DNA of 64,000 nucleotides from an uncultured Bacilli bacterium (GCA_934101595.1 CAKORR010000001.1:248001-312000), one strand, 5' to 3'; counted from the first letter of the stretch, positions 42,457 through 51,294 are shown. Notes: generated by a model not told the origin, from the letters alone. Numbers and translations are program-made.

Positions 42457-43724
42457 AATTCCTCCTTATTTAAAATATAGATAATGATTGTTGATACGGA
42501 TGGTGACGTTAAAACGTGTCCTGAAAACAAAGCTAGTAACAAAATAAGAGACAAATCTACATACGCTATAAAACCATATCTTTTACTACTTATCTTTAAT
42601 TTTAAAACATATATGAATGGACTAAAAAACAGTAAAAAGCCCACTAAGCCATGGCGATAAAAAACATCAAAATAATCCATCTCAATTAACTTATAATTTT
42701 CATTTGACTGTTTATAATTTTCCACATAGCCAATTCCTATTAATTTTTCTAAAATAGGAGCATTTTTATAATTATTATGTGTCCGCTCTAAAAATAATAA
42801 TCTACGGCTAAATACTACTTGGTCTAGAAAGTTTCTATTTTTAAAGATATCTTCAACATTTTTTATATTCCAATATCCCATATGTTTTTTTATATTCTTA
42901 TAAAACACTGTTTTGGGTATTAATATTGTCAATAAAATAAACATTAGAATTACTGGTAAAAGCAATTGAACAAGCAACTTTTTTTCTTTATTTTTTATAA
43001 GATATATTACTCCGTAAAAAATTAATAATATAAGTATTAATAACATACCTATTAACGGTGTTTTAGTTCCTATCGTAAATGCTACATATATATTTGCTAA
43101 TAAATAGATTGCTAACTTCACATATCTCTTATTATCACAAAAATACTTTATAGTAAATGGCATCAAAATAATTAAGATACTGCTTATAGAATTGGCCGTA
43201 TAAAATAAACCCATCTTACCTGCTTTATCATGCATATAGGTATCAAAGCCAATATTAAGTAAATTAGGTATTATAATAAATGCCAAATAAATATAATTTA
43301 GAATTGCTAAATTTTTATTATCCATTTTTTCATGTTTCTCTTTATTTATAATGTACATAAATATTAGAGTGATCGGAAAATAAAATGTTGATAAAAAGTT
43401 CCGCCCTTCATAAAAAATGATATCTAATCCTTTTTGAAAGTATACATATGTAGCAAAAATAATTCCATACAAAATAAAAGCAAGTGAAAAACTTTTAGCT
43501 TTTTTATCGTGTGATTTAAATAATATATATGTTAAAGAAATCAAAAAAAATATTAATCTTATGATGGTATTTATTGATATATCGATATTTAAAATATTTT
43601 TAAATACAGCATATGAAACATCAAGTATCGGTTGAACATATAAAAAGATAAGCAAAAGAAAAGAAATGTTTATTTCCTTTTTTAATTTTTTATTATTTTG
43701 TTTTTCATTATTTTTACTTTTCAT
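42453..43724 (-). CDS. Second O-antigen polymerase/ligase-like membrane protein
   Basis: 423 aa with about ten membrane helices and a charged Lys/Asn-rich N-terminus. The outer-loop features of Wzy-like proteins are present: GIGYVENYKQSN (about 325), then DYFDVFYRHGLVGFLLFF (about 346-363), and a helix with TIGTKTPLIGMLLILILL (about 218). It heads the operon that also encodes an ABC exporter. No Shine-Dalgarno is visible: a TATAAT box ends only six bases before the ATG, so the message may be leaderless. Confidence 0.8.
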   Translation of the reverse strand: MKSKNNEKQNNKKLKKEINISFLLLIFLYVQPILDVSYAVFKNILNIDISINTIIRLIFFLISLTYILFKSHDKKAKSFSLAFILYGIIFATYVYFQKGLDIIFYEGRNFLSTFYFPITLIFMYIINKEKHEKMDNKNLAILNYIYLAFIIIPNLLNIGFDTYMHDKAGKMGLFYTANSISSILIILMPFTIKYFCDNKRYVKLAIYLLANIYVAFTIGTKTPLIGMLLILILLIFYGVIYLIKNKEKKLLVQLLLPVILMFILLTILIPKTVFYKNIKKHMGYWNIKNVEDIFKNRNFLDQVVFSRRLLFLERTHNNYKNAPILEKLIGIGYVENYKQSNENYKLIEMDYFDVFYRHGLVGFLLFFSPFIYVLKLKISSKRYGFIAYVDLSLILLLALFSGHVLTSPSVSTIIIYILNKEEL

Positions 43725-43730
43725 AATTAA

Positions 43731-43736
43731 ATTATA
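43731..43736 (-). promoter_or_regulatory. -10 box placed for a leaderless transcript
   Basis: TATAAT (43736-43731) with TTGCTT 18 bp upstream. Only six bases separate it from the ATG, so transcription would start at or next to the start codon. Confidence 0.45.
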
Positions 43737-43753
43737 TAATAAATATATAAATT

Positions 43754-43780
43754 AAAGCAAGCTTATAAATAGCTTGCTTT
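43754..43780 (-). terminator. Terminator of the serpin operon
   Basis: AAAGCAAGCT, seven-base loop, AGCTTGCTTT, followed by AATTT on the minus strand. Ends transcription from 45751/44067; also just upstream of the 43724 promoter. Confidence 0.75.
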
Positions 43781-43836
43781 GTATTATTAATATTCATGTA
43801 CTTTGTATGATGCTAAATAATAATTATTTTCATTAT

Positions 43837-44067
43837 TTAAATTAAATTTATAATATATAACTTTCTTTCGACATGATCTTTTATTGTTACTACTTTTTTA
43901 ATAGCGTCAAGGGCTTTAATCAAATTTATAGACTGTTCTTTATTTAAATAATGTAGTTTATGCTCTCCCTCAAAATAATTATTAAGTGACCACTTATCAT
44001 AAGATATTAATAAGAAAAAGCACAAAGATATCAGTATAGCCAAAATTGCCAAAACTATTTTCTTCAT
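43837..44067 (-). CDS. Small membrane-anchored protein downstream of the serpin
   Basis: 76 aa, not recognised. ATG 44067 follows AAAGGA and begins MKKIVLAILAILISLCFFLL, a single membrane helix or uncleaved signal, then a polar domain (WSLNNYFEGEHKLHYLNKEQ..) of about 50 residues. It starts 13 bp after the serpin stop, so both are made from one transcript and it may be a partner of the tethered serpin. A longer frame from 44115 would overlap the serpin and lacks a ribosome site. Confidence 0.6.
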   Translation of the reverse strand: MKKIVLAILAILISLCFFLLISYDKWSLNNYFEGEHKLHYLNKEQSINLIKALDAIKKVVTIKDHVERKLYIINLI

Positions 44068-44080
44068 GCCTAAATCCTTT

Positions 44081-45751
44081 TTATTTTTCAGTATATAAAT
44101 ATTCTTTAATATCAAATACTATGTCTTCGTCTAGTCCTTCTTTTCTCTCGTATTTTGTAGGTTCATAAACCTTACCAACAAACCATACTTCATTTGTTTT
44201 TTTATCTCTTATTAAATAAATGTATGGTTTATCAAATGTTAAATCAATATTTTTTACAGGAACCTTATATAAATATTCGAATTTGCAATCAATATCTCCA
44301 TATCCAGTTGAAGAAGTCGCTGCCGATGCTTTAATTCCTTCGTTTGAAAATTCAATATCTGCTTTGTGGGATGTCTTAATAGCACTTTTTTCAGTGCTTA
44401 ATTTTGATAAATCGGCTTTTTCCGAATCAAAAACATTAGTGATACCCAACTTATTTAAATCTTCATCTAAGCTTAGGGTATAATTGTAATTAAATAGAGG
44501 TATTGCTCCAACTATATTTGTTATTACTCCATCTTCAAAATTAGCAAGGTCAATTGTTTTTAAATTACTTATTAAATTACTTATTTTTTCAGAATTTGTA
44601 TTCTTAATATAATCTGCTAAATCAGCTTTTTTAGGCATTATTCCAACATATTGTAAAGTTGTATTATTATATGTTTTTAAATCTTTAGCAAAAACTTTAA
44701 CTTCGTCATCGTCATACAAACTAAAGTCTGTTGAACTTGAAAACTGTTTATAATTCTTGCCAAGAGCCTCTATATATTCATTAACAAATTCATCGGTATT
44801 TTTATAAGCGCTTGGATTCCAACTACAAGAATCGTCTTTTTTCCATTCATCATATAACTTAGTTATATTTTTTCTTATGTTATCTTCACCTAAATCGTTT
44901 ATTATGTCATATTTATTAATTGTAGCTCCGAATATTAACGATTTAACTAAATCATTTTGATTAAATTTAAGGCCAGTATAATGATTTTCCATTATTGCTT
45001 GAATATATTGACTATACTTTTCATTTTCATAATTTACGTAGTAGTCAAATCTAGAATTACCATACCTTTCTTGATAATCTGTAATCATCTCATCATCATC
45101 AAAATAAGCTGGTTGAATTAAATGTATCCATTCCATGTCTATTCCTAGAGCATTTATAAGCATGTAATCAGCACCATCTACACTATCAGCAAAATTATTT
45201 ATTTGGCCTAAAGTGTTCTTACTAACCCATGAATTAATTGCACTTGGACTCTTAAATGAATCATACAATACATCAGCATTGTATTTGCTTTTTAGATTGT
45301 TAACAAAATCATTATTTACATATTTTTGATATGTATCTTTTACAAATAAGGCATTTGCAAAGGCCATATGCTCATTATTTTCATATTTGTGAGATTTATA
45401 ATCTCCAATTATGTCATCAATTTGAGTTTTAGTTTCGCCATTTGCTCCTTCACTAAGCATATGAAGAGCATACTTTATTGAAAGGGGACTATATACTACA
45501 TTTTCCTTTTTATCCTCAAGTTGCAAGAAAGCTAAGTCAAAGTTTTCTAAACCATTGCCAGACATTCTAAAGCTTCCATTTATTTTAGGAATACTCACTT
45601 CCTTGTCAACTGGCTTTTTTCTGTTTTCAAAATACTTGAAACCCAGTAAACCTGCGCAACATAAAACTGCTAATATAATTATTACAGGAATAACTATATT
45701 TTTCTTTTTGGGTACTACTTCTTTTACTTCATTTTCACTACTATTATCCAT
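44081..45751 (-). CDS. Membrane-tethered serpin (serine protease inhibitor)
   Basis: 556 aa. A short cytoplasmic N-terminus (EVVPKKK) precedes one membrane helix (about 19-41) that puts the serpin outside. Serpin landmarks: ENVVYSPLSIKYALHMLSEGANGETKTQI (about 83-111), HMAFANALFVKD, then an extra segment (about 195-300) beyond the standard fold, HKADIEFSNEGIKASAATSS (about 460-480), which is the hinge and reactive-centre loop, and FDKPYIYLIRDKKTNEVWFVG (about 510-530). The hinge Glu-Gly...Ala-Ala-Thr is of the inhibitory kind. It probably blocks proteases of host or competitors at the cell surface. It is about 150 residues longer than usual, due to the anchor and the insert. Confidence 0.93.
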   Translation of the reverse strand: MDNSSENEVKEVVPKKKNIVIPVIIILAVLCCAGLLGFKYFENRKKPVDKEVSIPKINGSFRMSGNGLENFDLAFLQLEDKKENVVYSPLSIKYALHMLSEGANGETKTQIDDIIGDYKSHKYENNEHMAFANALFVKDTYQKYVNNDFVNNLKSKYNADVLYDSFKSPSAINSWVSKNTLGQINNFADSVDGADYMLINALGIDMEWIHLIQPAYFDDDEMITDYQERYGNSRFDYYVNYENEKYSQYIQAIMENHYTGLKFNQNDLVKSLIFGATINKYDIINDLGEDNIRKNITKLYDEWKKDDSCSWNPSAYKNTDEFVNEYIEALGKNYKQFSSSTDFSLYDDDEVKVFAKDLKTYNNTTLQYVGIMPKKADLADYIKNTNSEKISNLISNLKTIDLANFEDGVITNIVGAIPLFNYNYTLSLDEDLNKLGITNVFDSEKADLSKLSTEKSAIKTSHKADIEFSNEGIKASAATSSTGYGDIDCKFEYLYKVPVKNIDLTFDKPYIYLIRDKKTNEVWFVGKVYEPTKYERKEGLDEDIVFDIKEYLYTEK

Positions 45752-45822
45752 ATATCAAACTCCTATTCTAAGAATATATTATCATTGTTTTGTAGGTAAT
45801 ACAACAATTTTCGACAAATTAA

Positions 45823-45850
45823 TAAAAAAAACATATGCTTTTAGCATACG
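45823..45850 (-). terminator. yvcK terminator
   Basis: CGTATGC, loop TAAAA, GCATATG, then TTTTTTTT on the minus strand, directly after the yvcK stop. Confidence 0.85.
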
Positions 45851-46843
45851 TTATTTTGGCTTTTTGGTTACTAAGTGTCCCTTACCTAAAGCAAGAGCAT
45901 TTATTAAAAATCCCAAAGTTAAATAATTGTGTCTCAAGACATTCTTATTACTCTCTTTATTTGGTTTTATGTAAACTAAATCATCTGATATTACTCTACA
46001 TCCAAGTTCTTCTACCTCATCGTAATCTAGAATAACAGGATCCTTTTGTTCTTCGGTAGCGTATTTTTTAGCAAACGCATGATCAATTTCTCCATCATTT
46101 GCTATTACATAATCTACTTTTCTTTTACCTAAATATTTGTTTAAAACTTTTATATGATCACTGACTTTATAGTTATCAGTTTCCCCAGGTTGCGTAAATA
46201 AGTTACAACAATAAACAATTTTTGCTTTACTTTTGGCTAGGGCATCTCTTACTTTTTTACTAAGCAAATTTGGTACAATGCTTGTATATAAGCTACCCAT
46301 TGATAAAACAATCATGTCCGCAAGCAAAATCTCATCAATTATCTCATCATTAACCTCTGGCTCAGTTTCATAAAACACTGTATCTATTTTCTTTTTTGAT
46401 TTAGTAATATTGTGTTCACCCCGGATAATACTTTCATCTTGCATCATTCCTACAAGTTTTATATTACTTTCTGTAAACGGCAAAACTTTTCCCTTTAAAT
46501 TAAGTATCTCACTAATAGTTTCAACACCTTTTTTTACAGACCCTTTCAAATCAGCCTCAGCTAATAAAATTAAATTCCCCAAAGCATGATTATTAAGTTC
46601 TCCATCCGAAGAAAAGCGATAATTGAATAAATCTGCCATTTCTTCTTCATCTTTACTTAGTGCCTCAATAACTTTTCGTAAGTCACCTAAGGCTACTACA
46701 TTAAACTCACTTCTTAATTTTCCTGTACTTCCTCCATCATCACAAACAGATACTACTGCTGTTATATCTAGAGGGTACTCTTTTATGCCTCTTAGTAAAT
46801 AGCTCATTCCTGTGCCACCACCAAAGGCTATAACCTTCTTCAT
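45851..46843 (-). CDS. yvcK: YvcK/CofD-like UDP-sugar-binding factor (gluconeogenesis factor)
   Basis: 330 aa. N-terminal VIAFGGGTGMSYLLRGIKEY and VVSVCDDGGSTGKLR (about 33) are the signature loops; ALGDLRKVIEAL, FNYRF and NNHALGNLILLAEADL (about 90) follow, and DMIVLSMGSLYTSIVPNLL (about 190) is highly conserved. In Bacillus YvcK binds UDP-GlcNAc and is needed for cell-wall synthesis on gluconeogenic carbon sources. The usual neighbours (yvcJ, whiA) are missing. ATG 46843 has AAAGGA eight bases upstream. A possible 11-codon leader ORF overlaps its start. Confidence 0.95.
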   Translation of the reverse strand: MKKVIAFGGGTGMSYLLRGIKEYPLDITAVVSVCDDGGSTGKLRSEFNVVALGDLRKVIEALSKDEEEMADLFNYRFSSDGELNNHALGNLILLAEADLKGSVKKGVETISEILNLKGKVLPFTESNIKLVGMMQDESIIRGEHNITKSKKKIDTVFYETEPEVNDEIIDEILLADMIVLSMGSLYTSIVPNLLSKKVRDALAKSKAKIVYCCNLFTQPGETDNYKVSDHIKVLNKYLGKRKVDYVIANDGEIDHAFAKKYATEEQKDPVILDYDEVEELGCRVISDDLVYIKPNKESNKNVLRHNYLTLGFLINALALGKGHLVTKKPK

Positions 46844-46922
46844 CAAACCATTCCTTTAATATATTTAAGTTTTTCCATTATCTTTTCCAATTTAATTGTA
46901 TCATGATTTCTTTTCGTTGTAA
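46844..46922 (-). promoter_or_regulatory. yvcK promoter and putative coupled leader ORF
   Basis: TTACAA (46922-46917), a 16-bp spacer and TACAAT (46900-46895). Within the leader an ATG encodes MEKLKYIKGMV, whose TGA overlaps the yvcK ATG (TGATG). Whether it is translated is unknown. Confidence 0.45.
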
Positions 46923-46923
46923 A

Positions 46924-48111
46924 TTAGGTTGTTAATAATAATTGACAAGGCTTATCATTTTTTCCTATATCAATCTTCTTTTTAGTCCTAGAAAGTATCT
47001 TTTTTACTTCATTTAAATCCATTTTCAAATAAGTACTAATAGCCATAGGAGTTATTAGTACATCAGATAAATATCCTATATAAAGAGAATAAATTATACT
47101 TTCATTAAAAGAAAGATTTACAAATGGATAATAGTTGCTTTTTAAATTAAACATAATTTCATTAAATAACTGATCATTAATATTCATTACTAAAATTTTT
47201 TTATTAACACAATAATATTCATACATTCTTCTTATTTTAGGAATTATTACTTTATATAATTTATCGTCTTCATAAGTCGTCGTAAAAGTTACATTACTAC
47301 CATCTAACTTATCACCATATTTTTTATAAATAATTGCTTTTTCCTCGTCATTTAATAAATTAAAAATACGCCATACAATTTTTTCATCAAAAGCAAAGAG
47401 ATTATAAAAACAACTAGTTTTTATTTTTTTCTTTTTTATTGGTGGCTTGTTTTCTTTAACTACAATTAAGCCTTCCTTTTTTAAGGTGTTAGAAATAAAA
47501 GTTACACTTTCTTTTATTATCTTATTTACCCTTGATTGTGTTATTCCATACATATCGGCTAACTCATATTGAGTATGACGTTTTAAATTATTAAAGCCAT
47601 AATATAATTTAACTATCTCCGAATTTTTTTTGCCAAGACTATCAACTAATTCTCTAATTCTATTATATAATTCCTTTTTTTCATAAGTTTTTTCAATATT
47701 TACGCCACTATTTATTGTGTCTATCACACGATTTTTTTTATCATCACTGATGGGTTCATCCATGAGTAATACCTCATGGTATTTTAGTTTATTTAGCTTA
47801 TTAAAATACATTTTTATTTCATTAGTAAAACACACATAAACAAACGCCATAAAATTATCGCCCTTTTTATAATCATAGTTATTAACTCCCTTAACAACTC
47901 CGGTTAAAGCCCGTGATAAAATTTCTTTTTTATCACTCCGATGACCATATTTTTTTGTAACGTATCTAACTGTAAAACCTGTACAATGAAGGATGAGCTT
48001 TTCCTTTGCTAATTGATCATTCCCCCTAATTTTTTTTAATAAATCATTTACTTCTTTTTCACTTAATTCACTCGGCAATTCATTTTTTACAAAAATACCC
48101 GAAGTATCCAA
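46924..48111 (-). CDS. Sigma-70 family factor of sporulation type (SigE/SigK-like) with C-terminal extension
   Basis: 395 aa. Residues 12-125 match regions 1.2-2.4 of SigE/SigK-type factors: LSEKEVNDLLKKI, CTGFTVRYVTKKYG, RALTGVVKGVNNYDYKKGDN, FMAFVYVCFTNEIKMYFNK and VLLMDEPI. Region 4 follows (about 165-215): KNSEIVKLYYGFNN and the HTH QYELADMYGITQSRVNKI. The 180 residues after it are extra and look like two further region-4-type modules (LNDEEKAIIYKKYG, about 253; NESIIYSLYIGYLSD with MAISTYLKMDLNEVKKIL, about 335-375). The start is a TTG at 48111 behind AAGGGA. It could direct a developmental or envelope regulon. Confidence 0.82.
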   Translation of the reverse strand: MDTSGIFVKNELPSELSEKEVNDLLKKIRGNDQLAKEKLILHCTGFTVRYVTKKYGHRSDKKEILSRALTGVVKGVNNYDYKKGDNFMAFVYVCFTNEIKMYFNKLNKLKYHEVLLMDEPISDDKKNRVIDTINSGVNIEKTYEKKELYNRIRELVDSLGKKNSEIVKLYYGFNNLKRHTQYELADMYGITQSRVNKIIKESVTFISNTLKKEGLIVVKENKPPIKKKKIKTSCFYNLFAFDEKIVWRIFNLLNDEEKAIIYKKYGDKLDGSNVTFTTTYEDDKLYKVIIPKIRRMYEYYCVNKKILVMNINDQLFNEIMFNLKSNYYPFVNLSFNESIIYSLYIGYLSDVLITPMAISTYLKMDLNEVKKILSRTKKKIDIGKNDKPCQLLLTT

Positions 48112-48151
48112 AATATCCCTTCTTTCTATTTAAATGATTTATTTTTTAAAA

Positions 48152-48182
48152 AAAGAGAAGCGTTTTTACTTCTCTTTTTTTT
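48152..48182 (-). terminator. Terminator of the autolysin/surface-protein operon
   Basis: AAAGAGAAG, eight-base loop, CTTCTCTTT, then TTTT on the minus strand; the arm overlaps the last codons of the 48166 gene. Confidence 0.75.
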
Positions 48183-49470
48183 GTTCAATTTTTTCCTTTT
48201 TTTCTATTTCTTTTTTGCCATCTTTTTTATCATGATCTAACAAATATTTTTTCATTACTTTATTCTTTTTGGCATTGCTTATAAGTAATACCACTACCAA
48301 TATAAATAGTACACCCAAAACTGATGATATTGCAAGTATTATTGTATTTTTTAGCTTTATCTCTTCTCTTAATTTACTATCTAAATCATCATTATACCTT
48401 ACAAGAGAATTATTTTTTTCATCATACATATAATACCCTTTTGTTCCATCTGTAATATTAGTTCCGTATAATATAGAATAATTAGATGATTTTAGAATTT
48501 TTAATGCCTCAACAGAAGAATCATTAATCTTTATTTTAAATATATTATAATCCGGAATGGAATTAGTTATTTTTGATGGTGTAAATTGAATATTACCAGA
48601 AATAATTTCAACATATTTCTCATATTTATTATTATCATATTTAAATAGACTTATATTTCCTTCTTCATCTTTTAATCCAACTAAAGTTAATTTAGCTGTT
48701 TCATTATAAAATGATGGCACTGTAATACCTTCTATAGATATACTCTTAGAAATGTAATTTGCTGGCATTGTCAAGTTTTTTTCAAGCTTTACCACTGTAT
48801 AATTTTTTTTATCAACTGTCACATTTATAGGATTTAAATCTTCAACAGTAACCGTAACAGCATAAGTTTTTACAACCCCAGTTTCACTCGTACATGTTAT
48901 TTCAAAGGTATTTATACCTAATTCAACAGGAAACTCTCCGGTTCCTTTAACACTAGCATATTTATCTTCAGCTGAAGCTCCTATATTTATTTTCTCAGTT
49001 GTTGCAGGAACGCTAACATTATATTCTAAAGTATTTTTATCAAATGCTGGCACTAATTCATAATTATCAACTTTTAGACTTTTTAAAAAATTATTTTTAG
49101 ATTTTTCTCTAGGTAAAGAAACATTAATTGTTATAGATTTAGCTCCTAAATTAGCATTAGCGCCATCTTTATTTACAACATCCGCAGGGGTTACTGTTAT
49201 AACCGATGTTCCAACACTTAAAGCACTTAGAGTAATTGTATATGAATTATTCTCAATCCATGCTCTATCTTCACTTATTGCCACTACTGAAGAGTTACTA
49301 CTTTTTATATTAAATCTTCCAATGGCATCACTACCTGTAATTTTCAAAGTGGTTTTGCCACCCTTTGTAATACTCTTACTACCTACTGAAATACCAAAAC
49401 TTGAAGCATTAACATCCATTGTGAATATAAATAATAATATCGATACAATAATTAACTTTAATTTTTTCAT
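48166..49470 (-). CDS. Surface protein with Big2-like and cadherin-like domains and a C-terminal anchor
   Basis: 434 aa. Signal peptide (MKKLKLIIVSILLFIFTMDVNA). Residues about 25-120 form a Big2-like bacterial Ig domain (SVGSKSITKGGKTTLKITG, SSNSSVVAIS, SALSVGTSVITVTP). Residues about 125-210 are a cadherin-like beta-sandwich (FLKSLKVDNYELVPAFDKNT, LEYNVSVPATTEKINIGASA, YAVTVTV). A further domain follows (to about 370), then one membrane helix (about 378-400) and a Lys-rich cytoplasmic tail. It is co-transcribed after the autolysin (10-bp gap), which has dockerin-like repeats; a binding partnership is possible but not shown. Confidence 0.82.
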   Translation of the reverse strand: MKKLKLIIVSILLFIFTMDVNASSFGISVGSKSITKGGKTTLKITGSDAIGRFNIKSSNSSVVAISEDRAWIENNSYTITLSALSVGTSVITVTPADVVNKDGANANLGAKSITINVSLPREKSKNNFLKSLKVDNYELVPAFDKNTLEYNVSVPATTEKINIGASAEDKYASVKGTGEFPVELGINTFEITCTSETGVVKTYAVTVTVEDLNPINVTVDKKNYTVVKLEKNLTMPANYISKSISIEGITVPSFYNETAKLTLVGLKDEEGNISLFKYDNNKYEKYVEIISGNIQFTPSKITNSIPDYNIFKIKINDSSVEALKILKSSNYSILYGTNITDGTKGYYMYDEKNNSLVRYNDDLDSKLREEIKLKNTIILAISSVLGVLFILVVVLLISNAKKNKVMKKYLLDHDKKDGKKEIEKKEKIEQKKEK

Positions 49471-49479
49471 ATTTACTCC

Positions 49480-51198
49480 TTACTTCATTATAGCATTTTT
49501 AATTAAAACATAATCTGCAGCACTTATCTTACCATCACTGTTAGCATCCGCAGCCAGTTCTTTTTCAACAGTAAATTCACTATTACTGTATTTCATTATA
49601 TTATTCTTTATTAATACATAGTCAGACGCCGATAATTTACCATCCCCATCAATGTCACCAGAAACAGATAATGTATAAGTGTAAGTGTTTTCACTATCTT
49701 TTATTTCAATTATCATGCCTGTTCCAACTAACTCATCATCGCCAAGAACTCTTCCGCTTTTATCTTTTATGGTTATCGAAACATCATTATATCCAATTTT
49801 GAAATAAGAAGCATTAGTGTTGTTTTTAATATTTGTTAAACAGCCTTCAACAACTTTAGTATTTAAACTTTCTAGATAAGAGCGCTCTTCTTCAGTTTTG
49901 CCACCGCTTTCATTAACAACATTGTCATTATTTGCTCCATTAGCCCAAACAAGTCCTGCTAATATAGGGCTTTTTTCTGAACTAAAGGCCCCAATATTAA
50001 AGAAGTTATAAAGTCCTCTATAAGTTATATCATTATAAGTAAATTGTTCACCACTAGTGGCTTTAGAACCATTTCTTCCAGATTCCTGAATAGCTAAACT
50101 TGCTAAATATACTGCACTCATGCTAGCATTTTTACCAGCTTCAACAAATATACTAGCATAGCTTTGATTATCTAAAATAGAAATACCATCCATAAATGTT
50201 GATTTAAGCATAGAACTAACTACTGTTTCTGTATAATTATCACTATACCCTAAATTTTCAAACATTAAAATACGTTCAGGAACTAAGAAGTTTCGTGGAT
50301 CTAAGTAGTATCTAACTGTTTCTATATTGGCTTTATACCAATTGTTTTCAGTCATTACCTTGTTACCATTTGCATCCTTAAACAAATATATGTCTTTACC
50401 TTGAATTGAAGATGATGATTGCTCACGAATAGAAGATGCTTCAAAATCTAAATTAGTTTTCATTGCTTTAAATGTCCAATTGGGATAAGTGTTATGTAAT
50501 ATCCTTAGCTTACATTTATAGTCTTCCGTAAATCCTTCGTTATTTAACGCCTCTTCAAAAACACTATCATTTACCTCGGATTGACAATTATTATTTCCTG
50601 TAGAACCAGGTAATACAGTTACTTCAGGCATATTATTAAATACTGGTATAGTAAATTCTAGGGGTAAATTAAGTAAGCCATTCTCTTTATAACTATTGTA
50701 GCTCAAATATGCTTCACTATAAGGAGCCTGCAAATTCGCCATGTATTGATGGTTATATGTTTTATAACTAGTTACATTAAATTTTTTTAGATATGGAGTA
50801 TTTTGCCCCTTACTTATATATGAGCGAGATATAAATACTGCTCCACCCATAATGGCTTTTTTAGGACTTGTCCAAGGTCGCAAATATATATCGCCATCAC
50901 TTGTATTAGTATTAGTACCAACATAAGAGGAGCAAACATATCCTGTATCATTTCCTGATTTAACTTGATACCAACCATTACTACATCCTGCACCAGTTAT
51001 TTTTTCTTCACTTAAAATGGTAACTACAGACCCCATTGCAAGTTCTCTAATAATATTGGAATTGCTTACAAAAGCTTCTTTACGTAATCTAACCCCATTA
51101 CCAGTAATTACAGCTTGGGTATCGGCACTAACATATATATTCTGAAATATCAAAAAGAATGATAAAACAATAAAGAAAATACTAATTATTCTTTTCAT
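49480..51198 (-). CDS. Secreted autolysin: SH3b, glucosaminidase-like domain and dockerin-like repeats
   Basis: 572 aa. Signal peptide (MKRIISIFFIVLSFFLIFQN..) is followed by a bacterial SH3 domain (about 27-95: GVRLRKEAFVSNSNIIREL, GWYQVKSGNDTGYVCSSYVG). A middle region (about 230-450) has LRILHNTYPNWTFKAMKTNL, YYLDPRNFLVPERILMFENL, YLASLAIQESGRNGS and LYNFFNIGAF, the pattern of LytD-type GH73 glucosaminidases that cut peptidoglycan. The C-terminus carries two type I dockerin-like calcium loops: DIDGDGKLSASDYVLIKN (about 515) and DANSDGKISAADYVLIKN (about 552). It should act at the wall, perhaps docked to another protein. A TATAAT box precedes it. Confidence 0.88.
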   Translation of the reverse strand: MKRIISIFFIVLSFFLIFQNIYVSADTQAVITGNGVRLRKEAFVSNSNIIRELAMGSVVTILSEEKITGAGCSNGWYQVKSGNDTGYVCSSYVGTNTNTSDGDIYLRPWTSPKKAIMGGAVFISRSYISKGQNTPYLKKFNVTSYKTYNHQYMANLQAPYSEAYLSYNSYKENGLLNLPLEFTIPVFNNMPEVTVLPGSTGNNNCQSEVNDSVFEEALNNEGFTEDYKCKLRILHNTYPNWTFKAMKTNLDFEASSIREQSSSSIQGKDIYLFKDANGNKVMTENNWYKANIETVRYYLDPRNFLVPERILMFENLGYSDNYTETVVSSMLKSTFMDGISILDNQSYASIFVEAGKNASMSAVYLASLAIQESGRNGSKATSGEQFTYNDITYRGLYNFFNIGAFSSEKSPILAGLVWANGANNDNVVNESGGKTEEERSYLESLNTKVVEGCLTNIKNNTNASYFKIGYNDVSITIKDKSGRVLGDDELVGTGMIIEIKDSENTYTYTLSVSGDIDGDGKLSASDYVLIKNNIMKYSNSEFTVEKELAADANSDGKISAADYVLIKNAIMK

Positions 51199-51240
51199 AT
51201 AACCATACCTATCTATTCTTATTAATTATATCACAAAATA

Positions 51241-51290
51241 AAAAAACTATGGATAAATACTATATTAAAAGTGTAAAGTAATTATCCATA
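51241..51290 (-). terminator. Terminator of the transglutaminase-like gene
   Basis: TATGGATAA and TTATCCATA arms with a 25-base loop, followed by TTTTTTT on the minus strand. Confidence 0.6.
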
Positions 51291-51294
51291 ACTT

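Noticed and set aside
46924..48111. Genetic code with TGA as tryptophan (Mycoplasma type)
   Set aside because: Across the window Trp is encoded by TGG, and TGA terminates genes in many ATGA overlaps, so the standard bacterial code applies.
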